Positions 54,588-61,477 are shown, counted from the stretch's first letter. The stretch is 64,000 nucleotides of DNA from Chitinophaga sancti (GCF_034424315.1 NZ_CP139972.1:7076501-7140500), one strand, 5' to 3'. Notes: generated by a model not told the origin, from the letters alone. Numbers and translations: made by a program.

Positions 54588-55070
54588 TCAGCCTATACTT
54601 TTTAAAACTTGAAGATTTACCTTCTCACATTGGGATTTGAAATAGGACAAATTAAACAATGCTAATACACTTCTCTTATCATCACCACCGTTTACTGTTC
54701 GGGAATATTTCTTTTTGTTGATAAGGCTTTTTAAATCAGCAGGTGGAATAAAGTAAAAGTTGGTATCATTGGTGAATTTGTAAGCAATGAAATCTGCTTT
54801 ACAAACAAATATACCGGATGGAATTATTTTATTGTCTTTTAACTTTTGATATTCTACGGCTGCATTACCGGTTTGACTAGCCATCTTATCGTACTTCACT
54901 TCTACGGTGGAAGTAGTGCCGTCCGGATGGGTAACAATTAAATCATAGTCGGGGAAATCTTCTTTATCTCTCGTGTTGATTGTTGTGTAACCAGCTGCTT
55001 CAAAGATGGTTGCTAATTGGGATTCAATAGTTCTACCTAATAAAAGGTCTTGGTGAAAATTTGCGCTCAT
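54588..55070 (-). CDS. PD-(D/E)XK nuclease-like protein
   Basis: A 160-residue protein with the order of a PD-(D/E)XK nuclease. An N-terminal helix with Glu (GRTIESQLATIFEAAGY) is followed by DFPDYDLIV and then STVEVKYDK, which supply the D...ExK active site, and later a Gln-poor helix. A Holliday-junction resolvase, recombination nuclease or restriction-like role is possible. It sits between the replication gene and the terminase genes, so a DNA-processing function for replication or packaging is the simplest inference. Leader TATTTAAA and an ATGAATG start are present. Confidence 0.75.
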   Translation of the reverse strand: MSANFHQDLLLGRTIESQLATIFEAAGYTTINTRDKEDFPDYDLIVTHPDGTTSTVEVKYDKMASQTGNAAVEYQKLKDNKIIPSGIFVCKADFIAYKFTNDTNFYFIPPADLKSLINKKKYSRTVNGGDDKRSVLALFNLSYFKSQCEKVNLQVLKSIG

Positions 55071-55159
55071 TCATATTTATTATTTTATTTTTAAATATGA
55101 ATAAACCGCTTCTTTTTATTGGGTTAACATAAAATCGTGGTTCTTAGTCAAATGAAATG

Positions 55160-55483
55160 TTATAGGGAATTGAAGATTAATATTTCTTCCCTGATTGGTT
55201 GCTCTTCCTCATACACACTTACCACATAAGAATGATATTCTTTTTCTTCAAGGTCATCATTATCTTTGCTGGACTTCTCAATTATGACTTCATCAAATTG
55301 TTTCATCATATCTTTATAATCCCGCATTGTTAAACCTTCTGAAGTCAAAATTGAGAGTAGGGAAGGTTTTAATAATTCTTCCAGTTCATCATAACTTTCA
55401 ATTTCGAATTTTTTGATTAAGTTATCCACGTACTCATCGTACTCTTTGTGTTGTTGCATGTGGTGCTCTAATTCTGTTTTCAT
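55160..55483 (-). CDS. Acidic helical phage protein of unknown function
   Basis: A 107-residue, strongly acidic, helical protein (EHHMQQHKEYDEYVDNLIKKF ... ELEELLKPSLLSILTSEGLTM). No recognised family. It lies 16 nt downstream of the 70-residue gene in the early cluster, so it is probably co-transcribed with the replication gene. Small acidic early proteins can act as inhibitors or DNA mimics, but nothing here proves this. Confidence 0.5.
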   Translation of the reverse strand: MKTELEHHMQQHKEYDEYVDNLIKKFEIESYDELEELLKPSLLSILTSEGLTMRDYKDMMKQFDEVIIEKSSKDNDDLEEKEYHSYVVSVYEEEQPIREEILIFNSL

Positions 55484-55499
55484 TTTGTTTAATTGTTAT

Positions 55500-55712
55500 T
55501 TATTGTTTTGCTTGTTTGTAAAAAGATTTGTTATAATCATCCATAGAGATAATTTTTGTCTGAAATTTTTGTACCGGCTGTTTTAATCTGGCTAATCGTT
55601 CTTTGCTGCCCCATACAGTTCTTAGTTTCTCTGTAGCAGGCACTTCTTCCTTTTTATTATGGACAACAATTTTCAATTCAAACTTTTCCATTGGTGATTT
55701 ATTTTGTTGCAA
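55500..55712 (-). CDS. Small basic phage protein of unknown function
   Basis: A 70-residue basic protein (VWGSKERLARLKQPVQKFQTK). Its start lies inside the end of the replication gene (14-nt overlap), implying coupled translation. No family recognised. It could be a small replication accessory protein. Confidence 0.5.
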   Translation of the reverse strand: MQQNKSPMEKFELKIVVHNKKEEVPATEKLRTVWGSKERLARLKQPVQKFQTKIISMDDYNKSFYKQAKQ

Positions 55713-57579
55713 TTGATTGAAGAAGAAGTTGTTCTTCTTTGATTAATGATATAATGTCAGGTACAAATTCCTCTATTGGGTATTGTCTGTAACCACCGTA
55801 AGAAGCTGACATTCTGGTGTGTTTATTTATGATGGCACTGTTATATTCACTACCAAAATGAAACTCCCATTCTTCATTGAAATCATAAATATTGTATTGG
55901 TCTATCTTACCCGGATCTAATTGAAATCCTAATTCTTCAATTTTTCTAAATTGATTATAAATATATTTTGATTTAAAAATCATATCGTTATACTCTAGCA
56001 TACTTACTACTTTAACTTCTTTATTTTCAATTTCTTGTTCAACGGCTTTCTTTTCTTCATATAATTTTAGAAATTCCTTCTTGGTTAGTTTCTTACTTTT
56101 GCTCCCTTTTGAATCCTCTTTTCTTGTTAACTTTTTTACGTTGAAATATGTATCAGCAACTTTAAAATAATGATTCACCAATTTTACATTAGCCATTGAT
56201 TCAAACCAGATAACGTTTTTGTCCTTTCCTTCTTCAATGAATTCAAAAGGTTCATCATATTGTTCAATTTTCGTTCTGACATTCACGCCACCATTATCTT
56301 TGAAACAATTGATTAATATTTCTTCGCCTACTTTTAAATCTTCTATTGTTGAGAAATACAACCCATCATGTAAATTCAAAAACTGGATACCTTTATCAAT
56401 TAGTTGTTTGCTGATTAAATCTAGCATCAACACAGATTCAACCTTTTGTAGTGTAATAGCCCAACTGTTATATTCGTTGCTGGCTTTAATATTGACAATC
56501 GTATCAAAAACGCTAGGGAACAATGATTTAAATGCTTGTTGTATTTTATTTAACCTTTTGCTGTTTTTACTGAAGAAGAATCCTTTGTATAGTCTTTGTT
56601 TGTAGGCAGTTCTGTCTTTTGTTAACAATGAAGTTTTAACTTCTGCTTCTGCTAGTTTCTCATACAACATACCTGCTTCTGCTAACTGTCTGTAATACAC
56701 CATGTCATCAGGCAATTCAACCCCGTCATATGTATTTGTGAAATAGTTCTCAACAGCAATTGAAGACAATAACATCTGGCATCCAACTACATCCAAACCA
56801 ATTAGTTGCTTTCCATTCAACGTAATATATTTCCTGTGTTCCCTTTTAATTGATGTTAGTGGGGAATAGATGCGTGAATCCCCGTCTGGTCTAGTAATTT
56901 TAAAATCCTTTCGGATAATTGAATAAAATATATAGTCATTTATATCAACCTTAATATCTCCATCCATCAATTCATCTACACTCACTGAATACTTATTGGT
57001 AAAGTATTTATATACTGACTGATGCAACCCAACAGATTCATTAAATACTTTTAATTGATAATCAACAATATCATCATTTGCTTTAGTTGCAGGGGATTTT
57101 GATGAAATTGGTTTCTTTGAATAATCAGTTTCAATTAACCTTTTAATGAAAGTTGAATCTGTAGGACATTGATAATTATAGACCTTTACATTATTCCATT
57201 CATTAGTAAAACGATATGTTCTACACTTATTTTCTTTGCTGCCTAAACTCAAAAAGATATATGAATTCACCAGTTCTATAATACCTACTTCAATATAATA
57301 GTCAACAATAGCCTTAGTTTCTTCACTTGAGAGACTAAGTATATTCTTAATCAAAGTGAAATTGATAGCTACGCCAGTCTTTTCATAACTGTCACTCTTG
57401 AAAATTTTGTTTTGAAGTAATAGGTGCGGAATGTATAGATACTTATGTAGTAAGTTAATCCCGTCTTTTGTTGGCTTGTTCCTTTTAGTGTAGGATAGTT
57501 TGCCGTTTTCTTTTAATGTTGATTGTATAGTTTCAATCAAACCTTCTGGCAATATGAAGCTGTAATTGTTTTCATGCAT
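55699..57579 (-). CDS. Family-A-related polymerase (TV-Pol-like) replication protein
   Basis: A 626-residue protein. An N-terminal winged-helix-like part (about 1-150; INFTLIKNILSLSSEETKAIVDYYIEVGIIELV) is followed by a region with family-A polymerase motifs. Motif A is IGLDVVGCQMLLSSIA (D263, Q268; compare D-Y-S-Q-I-E-L-R). Motif B is like KQRLYKGFFF (about 327-336), and motif C is LNLHDGLYF (H404, D405; compare V-H-D-E). No exonuclease domain is present. The layout fits the TV-Pol family of transposon and virus polymerases, predicted from sequence to have primase-polymerase activity. It is the only replication candidate in the prophage and lies next to an origin-like region. Confidence 0.7.
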   Translation of the reverse strand: MHENNYSFILPEGLIETIQSTLKENGKLSYTKRNKPTKDGINLLHKYLYIPHLLLQNKIFKSDSYEKTGVAINFTLIKNILSLSSEETKAIVDYYIEVGIIELVNSYIFLSLGSKENKCRTYRFTNEWNNVKVYNYQCPTDSTFIKRLIETDYSKKPISSKSPATKANDDIVDYQLKVFNESVGLHQSVYKYFTNKYSVSVDELMDGDIKVDINDYIFYSIIRKDFKITRPDGDSRIYSPLTSIKREHRKYITLNGKQLIGLDVVGCQMLLSSIAVENYFTNTYDGVELPDDMVYYRQLAEAGMLYEKLAEAEVKTSLLTKDRTAYKQRLYKGFFFSKNSKRLNKIQQAFKSLFPSVFDTIVNIKASNEYNSWAITLQKVESVLMLDLISKQLIDKGIQFLNLHDGLYFSTIEDLKVGEEILINCFKDNGGVNVRTKIEQYDEPFEFIEEGKDKNVIWFESMANVKLVNHYFKVADTYFNVKKLTRKEDSKGSKSKKLTKKEFLKLYEEKKAVEQEIENKEVKVVSMLEYNDMIFKSKYIYNQFRKIEELGFQLDPGKIDQYNIYDFNEEWEFHFGSEYNSAIINKHTRMSASYGGYRQYPIEEFVPDIISLIKEEQLLLQSIATK

Positions 57580-57585
57580 TAATTA

Positions 57586-57687
57586 ATTTTTAATAGTTAT
57601 AGTTGTTCAATTAATTATTATTCATTTCTTGTTAAAAAGACAGCCCGACTAAGAATAATCGGGCATTTTATTTTAACTATTAAAAAT
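57586..57687. repeat. 14-bp inverted repeat with internal hairpin upstream of the replication gene
   Basis: ATTTTTAATAGTTA (57586-57599) and its exact reverse complement (57674-57687) flank 74 nt. They lie just in front of the replication gene on one side and the origin-like region on the other. The structure could be an autoregulatory operator or part of an origin. Confidence 0.65.
57643..57664. terminator. GC-rich hairpin in the leader of the replication gene
   Basis: GCCCGA (57643-57648) pairs with TCGGGC (57659-57664). ATTTTATTTT follows on the plus strand and CTTTTTAA on the minus strand, so it can stop transcripts in either direction or attenuate the replication gene. It lies inside the 14-bp inverted repeat. 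Confidence 0.65.
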
Positions 57688-57689
57688 GA

Positions 57690-58350
57690 ACTACAATTAT
57701 TTTGATGATAATTTAAGTAGTAATTATTGTTACTCAAACCACCATGATATTTTAAATAGTGTTGAAATATTTTTTTGTTTTTCCCTCACTCTCTATAATC
57801 AAATTTAACGAATTGAAAAACAAAAAGCAAATAACTAATGATTTATTTTAACCAGTACCAGTAAGGGTTTCGTAGGAATTTTGAAATTATTTTTTGGCTA
57901 TATCAAATTAATATTTCACCTTTTCATTCAACAAAAAGGGCTACATGATTTTACTTTGATTTTTGTGTTCTTGAAATGATAAGCTACAATATAATTTGCT
58001 ATGGTTGCAAGGGATTTTGATGCAAGCCGATTAAAAAAATAAGATATAAAAGAAAAAATCCGGTTTTCAATAATTACTTATGACATTAAACAAGTAAATC
58101 TATTATACATCATTATTCAATTATCTTACTATCATATCTTATATCTATATACTACCATACTTTTACCATATAATCATTACTATATTATTACTACATACTT
58201 ATCTTACTATATATAAGGGATTTTAGAGACATAGCATATAAAGTCAATACTCATACGGTTACTATAAGGATTATTAAATTGACCTTCATAGTATCATTGC
58301 CAAAATTTATCCAATTTGAAAATTGCACTATCAAAATGAAAATATTATAA
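57690..58350. other. Non-coding region with origin-like character
   Basis: About 700 nt of very AT-rich sequence without a supported gene, between the divergent replication gene and the 197-residue gene. It holds four TTACTA motifs (58126, 58177, 58188, 58204) and repeat copy B. Proximity to the polymerase gene suggests a replication origin. Confidence 0.45.
58174..58220 (+). repeat. 48-bp repeat copy B near the replication gene
   Basis: A 47-nt block closely similar to 51902-51949 (about 41 of 48 positions, one gap), same orientation, ending TATAAGGGA. It contains three of the four TTACTA motifs of the region. Confidence 0.65.
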
Positions 58351-58353
58351 TTA

Positions 58354-58385
58354 TTTGATATTCAAGTAAATGAAGTCTATTTTTG
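58354..58385 (+). promoter_or_regulatory. Host-type promoter of the 197-residue cargo gene
   Basis: TTTG (58354-58357), 20 nt, then TATTTTTG (58378-58385) match the Bacteroidota consensus. The -7 box ends 15 nt before the ATG at 58401. This suggests expression from the dormant prophage. Confidence 0.75.
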
Positions 58386-58400
58386 TAAAAAAGTCAACAA

Positions 58401-58994
58401 ATGATTGATGAACGTTTAAGGATTAGAGCGATAGGACAATTTCTTTATTTTTATGAGACAGATTTATATTATATTAATAGATTTCAAAAATTCAAGCAAG
58501 AAGCTAGCGAACTATACTTGAATGATTCTGAATTTTCATTTACAGCCTTTTTGGCGGAGTTTAAAATAATTCGAAGCATAGGTAAACAGTATCAAAGAAA
58601 TGTCTTAAAAAAGGTCAAAACTTGGTGTTTAAGCGAACAATGTGATGATGTTGATGGGTTATCAGATTATTTGTTCAAATCTAAATATGCACACGGTAAA
58701 CGACCGTTATCGTTTTCATCTAAGGTTTTATTTCTCAACAACCCCTATTATGTACTACCGTTGGATTCAAGAGGTATGAATGCAATTGGAATAAGAAATT
58801 GTACCTATAAAGATTACTTGAACGGGGTAAAGGAATTTATTAATTCAAATAAATCTGATTTAGAATATTGCCTTGATGTGATTGAATTAATGGCAAGGAA
58901 AGTGGAAAGTAATTTTCCGCATCTAAAAAAAATTGAAATAATACGGGAAAACAGAATGCTCGATAAGTTACTTTGGGTAATTGGAGGTCAATAA
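58401..58994 (+). CDS. Cargo protein of unknown function, HhH-glycosylase-like pattern
   Basis: A 197-residue, mainly helical and basic protein. The segment SSKVLFLNNPYYVLPLDSRG is like the SK.LHFLNP....IYDS block of helical proteins related to HhH-GPD glycosylases and some defence-associated proteins. The N-terminal part (LRIRAIGQFLYFYETDLYYINRF) is helical. I do not recognise a family with confidence. It has its own host-type promoter, faces the PRTase-DprA-HAD operon and overlaps its last gene by 7 nt. It is probably prophage cargo expressed in the lysogen and may belong to the same defence locus. Confidence 0.65.
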   Translation: MIDERLRIRAIGQFLYFYETDLYYINRFQKFKQEASELYLNDSEFSFTAFLAEFKIIRSIGKQYQRNVLKKVKTWCLSEQCDDVDGLSDYLFKSKYAHGKRPLSFSSKVLFLNNPYYVLPLDSRGMNAIGIRNCTYKDYLNGVKEFINSNKSDLEYCLDVIELMARKVESNFPHLKKIEIIRENRMLDKLLWVIGGQ

Positions 58995-59491
58995 ACCATT
59001 TTTATTAGGTCATAAATTTCACGGGGGCTATTAACAATATAGCTTGGTTTAGCAGCCTTCAAAGTTTGTACATCTGAACATCCCCATGTACAAGCCACTG
59101 ATGCGACTTTTGCAGCATTAGAAGCAACAATATCAATATCTCTGTCACCAAATGATAGCACTTTATTAGCAGGGAGATTGAGATACTGCAATCCTTTCAA
59201 TATTGGTTCTGGATGTGGTTTTCGTCGGGTAGTATCATGATAACATACGGTATAATCATGTGGAATATTAAAATGCGACAAAACCCTATTACAATATGTA
59301 CTAGGGCTTGATGTCACAATGCAAATCTTTATTCCTTTTGCTTTCGCGTCACCTAATATATCAACAATTCCTTCATAGACTGTAAAATTCCCAATTGTTG
59401 AATAAACAGCTGACCAGTTTCTTGCACTTCTATATGATTCGGCAAGGGAACTGTCAATTATTGTTTGGTCTAAATCAAATATTAATCCCAT
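58988..59491 (-). CDS. HAD-superfamily phosphatase
   Basis: A 167-residue HAD protein with all four motifs: FDLDQT (nucleophile D6, acid D8), IVTSSP, the Lys of RRKPHPEP, and SFGDRDIDI. The cap is small, as in phosphoglycolate phosphatase-like or pyrophosphatase-like members. It overlaps the end of the DprA-like gene by 10 nt, so it is the third gene of a coupled operon. A likely role is hydrolysing a phosphorylated nucleotide or sugar made or consumed by the upstream phosphoribosyltransferase; this is inference. Confidence 0.85.
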   Translation of the reverse strand: MGLIFDLDQTIIDSSLAESYRSARNWSAVYSTIGNFTVYEGIVDILGDAKAKGIKICIVTSSPSTYCNRVLSHFNIPHDYTVCYHDTTRRKPHPEPILKGLQYLNLPANKVLSFGDRDIDIVASNAAKVASVACTWGCSDVQTLKAAKPSYIVNSPREIYDLIKMVY

Positions 59492-60579
59492 AGTCCAGGT
59501 TGTGGTGGTTTATTTTTACTTTTCCTCCCTTTTGTTTTCTTTTCTTTAGTTAATTCTAAATCATTATTAGATTCAGTTTCATTTAATTTTATTGTTAAAT
59601 CAACATCTGCAATTGGTTTGATTTTAGTAGAAATACTGTAACTACCTTCACATTGTATATTTAGTTCGTTAAACCTTGATGATAAGTCCAGCATGAGTTT
59701 ATCTACTTCAGATTTATCAAATACAGGTCTGGCTTTGCGCTCTCTAATCAATAATTGATTCCCCTGTGTTTTAGGTTCCTTCTTCAAATTTTCGGGATGA
59801 TTGACAGCTGAAAGTATTCTACCATTATCAAGGGTAAAACCTACAGTATGCATTGTTCCACCTTTTACATCTGTCTCAATTACAATGGTTCCCAAACTCA
59901 ACCCTGCCTGAATTCGGTCTCTTTCAACAAAAAAATTTGACAACGCACCTTGCCCAACAAAATATTCTGAAACAAGCAATCCTCCATTCTCTAATATCTC
60001 TGCTGCTAACGGTTTGTTCTCTTTGGGATAAACCTTGTCCAATCCATGTGCTAATACAGCTGTGGTAATACCTTTAACATTCAATGCTCCCCTATGACCA
60101 GCAGCATCACACCCTTTTGCTAAACCACTTACAACATTAAATTTCTGTTCAGCAAATACTTCAGACAATCTAATTCCAAACTTCATTCCCCATTCTGTAG
60201 GTTCTCTAGTACCAATTATAGCTACAGTAGGCATTTCATTAAGCAGGTTAATATTTCCTTTGTAGTTCAGAATAATTGGGTAATCATTGGACTTCTTCAA
60301 TAAAACAGGATAATTATCATCCTTATATGAAAGCATTTTGATACCTTGTTTTTCGGAATCTGTCAATATCCGTTCAGCATCAATTATGGCAGAATTAAAA
60401 TCATCTTGTGAATAAAAAGGCAACCTATATGATTTACCTTTTTCATTCAAAAAATCTAACAAATCCCTATCATCGGAAATATTATAATTAATCTCGTTTA
60501 TTAGTTTGTAAGCTGTCTTACGCCCTATTTTAGGCATCGACATAATCTTTATAATTTGTTCTATAGATAAACTAAACAT
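59482..60579 (-). CDS. DprA/Smf-like Rossmann protein (ShosA-like)
   Basis: A 365-residue protein. Its N-terminal region has a helical helix-hairpin-helix-like part (MPKIGRKTAYKLINEI), followed by a DprA Rossmann domain at about 118-262: VAIIGTREPTEWG, VVSGLAKGCDAAGHRGAL, VYPKENKPLA, LLVSEYFVGQGALSNFFVERDRI, TIVIETDVKGGTMHT. The usual RNR reads RDR. The C-terminus is a Lys-rich low-complexity tail instead of the winged helix of true DprA. It overlaps the PRTase gene by 8 nt. The pair matches ShosTA, whose antitoxin ShosA is DprA-like. A competence role is unlikely in a prophage. Confidence 0.85.
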   Translation of the reverse strand: MFSLSIEQIIKIMSMPKIGRKTAYKLINEINYNISDDRDLLDFLNEKGKSYRLPFYSQDDFNSAIIDAERILTDSEKQGIKMLSYKDDNYPVLLKKSNDYPIILNYKGNINLLNEMPTVAIIGTREPTEWGMKFGIRLSEVFAEQKFNVVSGLAKGCDAAGHRGALNVKGITTAVLAHGLDKVYPKENKPLAAEILENGGLLVSEYFVGQGALSNFFVERDRIQAGLSLGTIVIETDVKGGTMHTVGFTLDNGRILSAVNHPENLKKEPKTQGNQLLIRERKARPVFDKSEVDKLMLDLSSRFNELNIQCEGSYSISTKIKPIADVDLTIKLNETESNNDLELTKEKKTKGRKSKNKPPQPGLWD

Positions 60580-61189
60580 TCAATAACTTATTAAAAATAT
60601 TTATTGGTACAACATCATTTAGATAATCTTCATATTCCGTCTTTCCTAAGCAAAAAATATAAAATCTTGCTCTAGGCCATTCGACTCTTAAAGCTCTTAA
60701 CATTTCAGCTGTAGTAATTTTAGCCGTCGTTACATCGTCAATTATAAGAATATTTTTATTATTTAAATCAAACTTTTTATCAGCTACTACATAAGCCATA
60801 TGCATTTCAGCTTCTCTTTCTGGCCTTGTCTTTAACGTGTGCATTGGTTTAGTGACGCGTGTTTTCATCAATACTTCTGGACAATAGACAGAAGACATTT
60901 TTTTAGCCAGCCATCCACCAATTATATCCAATCCCTTGCTATCAGGTTGATGGCGCAATTCTGCACTACCCAAAGCTCTAATAATATAATCAAAATGAAT
61001 ATTAAGTTTTGGAATTTCAATTAGCGCCCATTTTGTCCATGCTTTTATAACATCAACCTCTTTCTCTTTAAATTTAATAATATAATTAGAATAAGTACCT
61101 GGTGTATTACGGTATTTTGAAAGGTAAAAAACTAAGTGCCAAGCGCCATAAACGCCCAATCTTGAACAGTCAGTTGTAAAGTCAATCAT
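60572..61189 (-). CDS. ComF-like phosphoribosyltransferase (ShosT-like candidate toxin)
   Basis: A 205-residue type I phosphoribosyltransferase. The PRPP-binding loop is ILIIDDVTTAKITT (D151, D152), in which the canonical TTG(A/S)T has become TTAKIT. The upstream region FDYIIRALGSAELRHQPDSKG and GGWLAKKM are ComF-like. It is the first gene of a three-gene coupled operon (PRTase, DprA-like, HAD) and lies next to attR. In ShosTA systems the PRTase is the toxin and the DprA-like protein the antitoxin, as I recall from published toxin-antitoxin and anti-phage screens. The changed PRPP loop may affect activity. Confidence 0.82.
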   Translation of the reverse strand: MIDFTTDCSRLGVYGAWHLVFYLSKYRNTPGTYSNYIIKFKEKEVDVIKAWTKWALIEIPKLNIHFDYIIRALGSAELRHQPDSKGLDIIGGWLAKKMSSVYCPEVLMKTRVTKPMHTLKTRPEREAEMHMAYVVADKKFDLNNKNILIIDDVTTAKITTAEMLRALRVEWPRARFYIFCLGKTEYEDYLNDVVPINIFNKLLNV

Positions 61190-61453
61190 AATGTGGTGTT
61201 TTGGGATAATTGTTAAAATAGTATCAGGGATTTCGAAAAGATGGGCTAAATTTTTATGAATATATAGTTTTTATTCCAAACTAGTGTTGCAACATTTAAA
61301 AAATATTTTGGGATGAATTATTGCGGCAGAATTGGTGGGAAAATAGTTTAGGAAAAGAGAGACTAATTAGGTTACTTTGCCTATTATAGAGACGAAAGTT
61401 TATTATGCAGATTATAGCATGTCATTATATTGGAGAGGAAATAGGACAAATTA
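61190..61453. other. Non-coding right end of the prophage
   Basis: 264 nt between the PRTase gene and attR. No gene is supported. TTTTGGGAT occurs at 61200-61208 and again at 61305-61313, and TAGGTTACT at 61368-61376 resembles the integrase-side TAGGTAAC-type motifs, so arm-type sites and the cargo operon promoter probably lie here. Confidence 0.4.
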
Positions 61454-61477
61454 GTTCGATTCCCGCCAGCTCCACAA
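61454..61477 (+). repeat. attR core: 24-bp direct repeat
   Basis: Identical to attL 28931-28954. Only the T-arm and acceptor 3' strand of tmRNA are present here, with no tRNA-like 5' part, so it is a remnant and not a second ssrA. Host DNA resumes to its right. Confidence 0.95.

Larger units (their letters stand above)
33846..55097 (-). promoter_or_regulatory. Recurrent TATTTAAA leader element (12 copies) upstream of phage genes
   Basis: On the minus strand the octamer TATTTAAA, generally followed by A-rich sequence of the form (A/G)nATAAA or GAAA, occurs shortly before start codons. Copies lie at 33846-33853, 36750-36757, 38772-38779, 39388-39395, 42438-42445, 45137-45144, 48680-48687, 49988-49995, 51876-51883, 53779-53786, 54577-54584 and 55090-55097. 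Distances to the ATG are mostly 14-20 nt, with 7, 23 and about 50 as exceptions. Related but altered forms precede 34300, 40052 and 57579. It is absent before the accessory genes at 45888 and 46111. It could be a phage-specific ribosome-loading site or a promoter element. Confidence 0.7.
28931..61453. mobile_element. Tailed-phage prophage integrated in ssrA
   Basis: The element of about 32.5 kb runs from the attL repeat in the T-arm of ssrA to the attR repeat at 61454. It carries a tyrosine integrase just inside attL, a nearly complete set of head, neck, tail, terminase and holin genes, a replication protein, and cargo at the right end. It is visibly richer in A+T than the flanking DNA. All structural genes have intact frames except for two homopolymer-associated frame changes, so the prophage may be functional. 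No endolysin was recognised. Confidence 0.95.

Noticed and set aside
57686..57808. 40-codon plus-strand frame (MNYNYFDDNLSSNYC) after the hairpin
   Set aside because: Asn/Tyr/Phe-rich composition expected from AT-rich DNA; its start lies inside the inverted repeat; no support beyond an ATG.
58081..58220. CRISPR-like array in the TTACTA region
   Set aside because: Motif spacing is irregular (51, 11, 16 nt), repeats are only 6 nt long, and no cas genes are present.
59482..60579. Competence gene dprA of the host
   Set aside because: It lies inside the prophage in a coupled operon with PRTase and HAD genes, lacks the C-terminal winged helix and has a Lys-rich tail; a cargo or defence role fits better.
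61454..61477. Possible second tRNA or tmRNA 3' end
   Set aside because: Only the T-arm and acceptor 3' strand are present; no matching 5' acceptor strand lies upstream, so it is the attR remnant.
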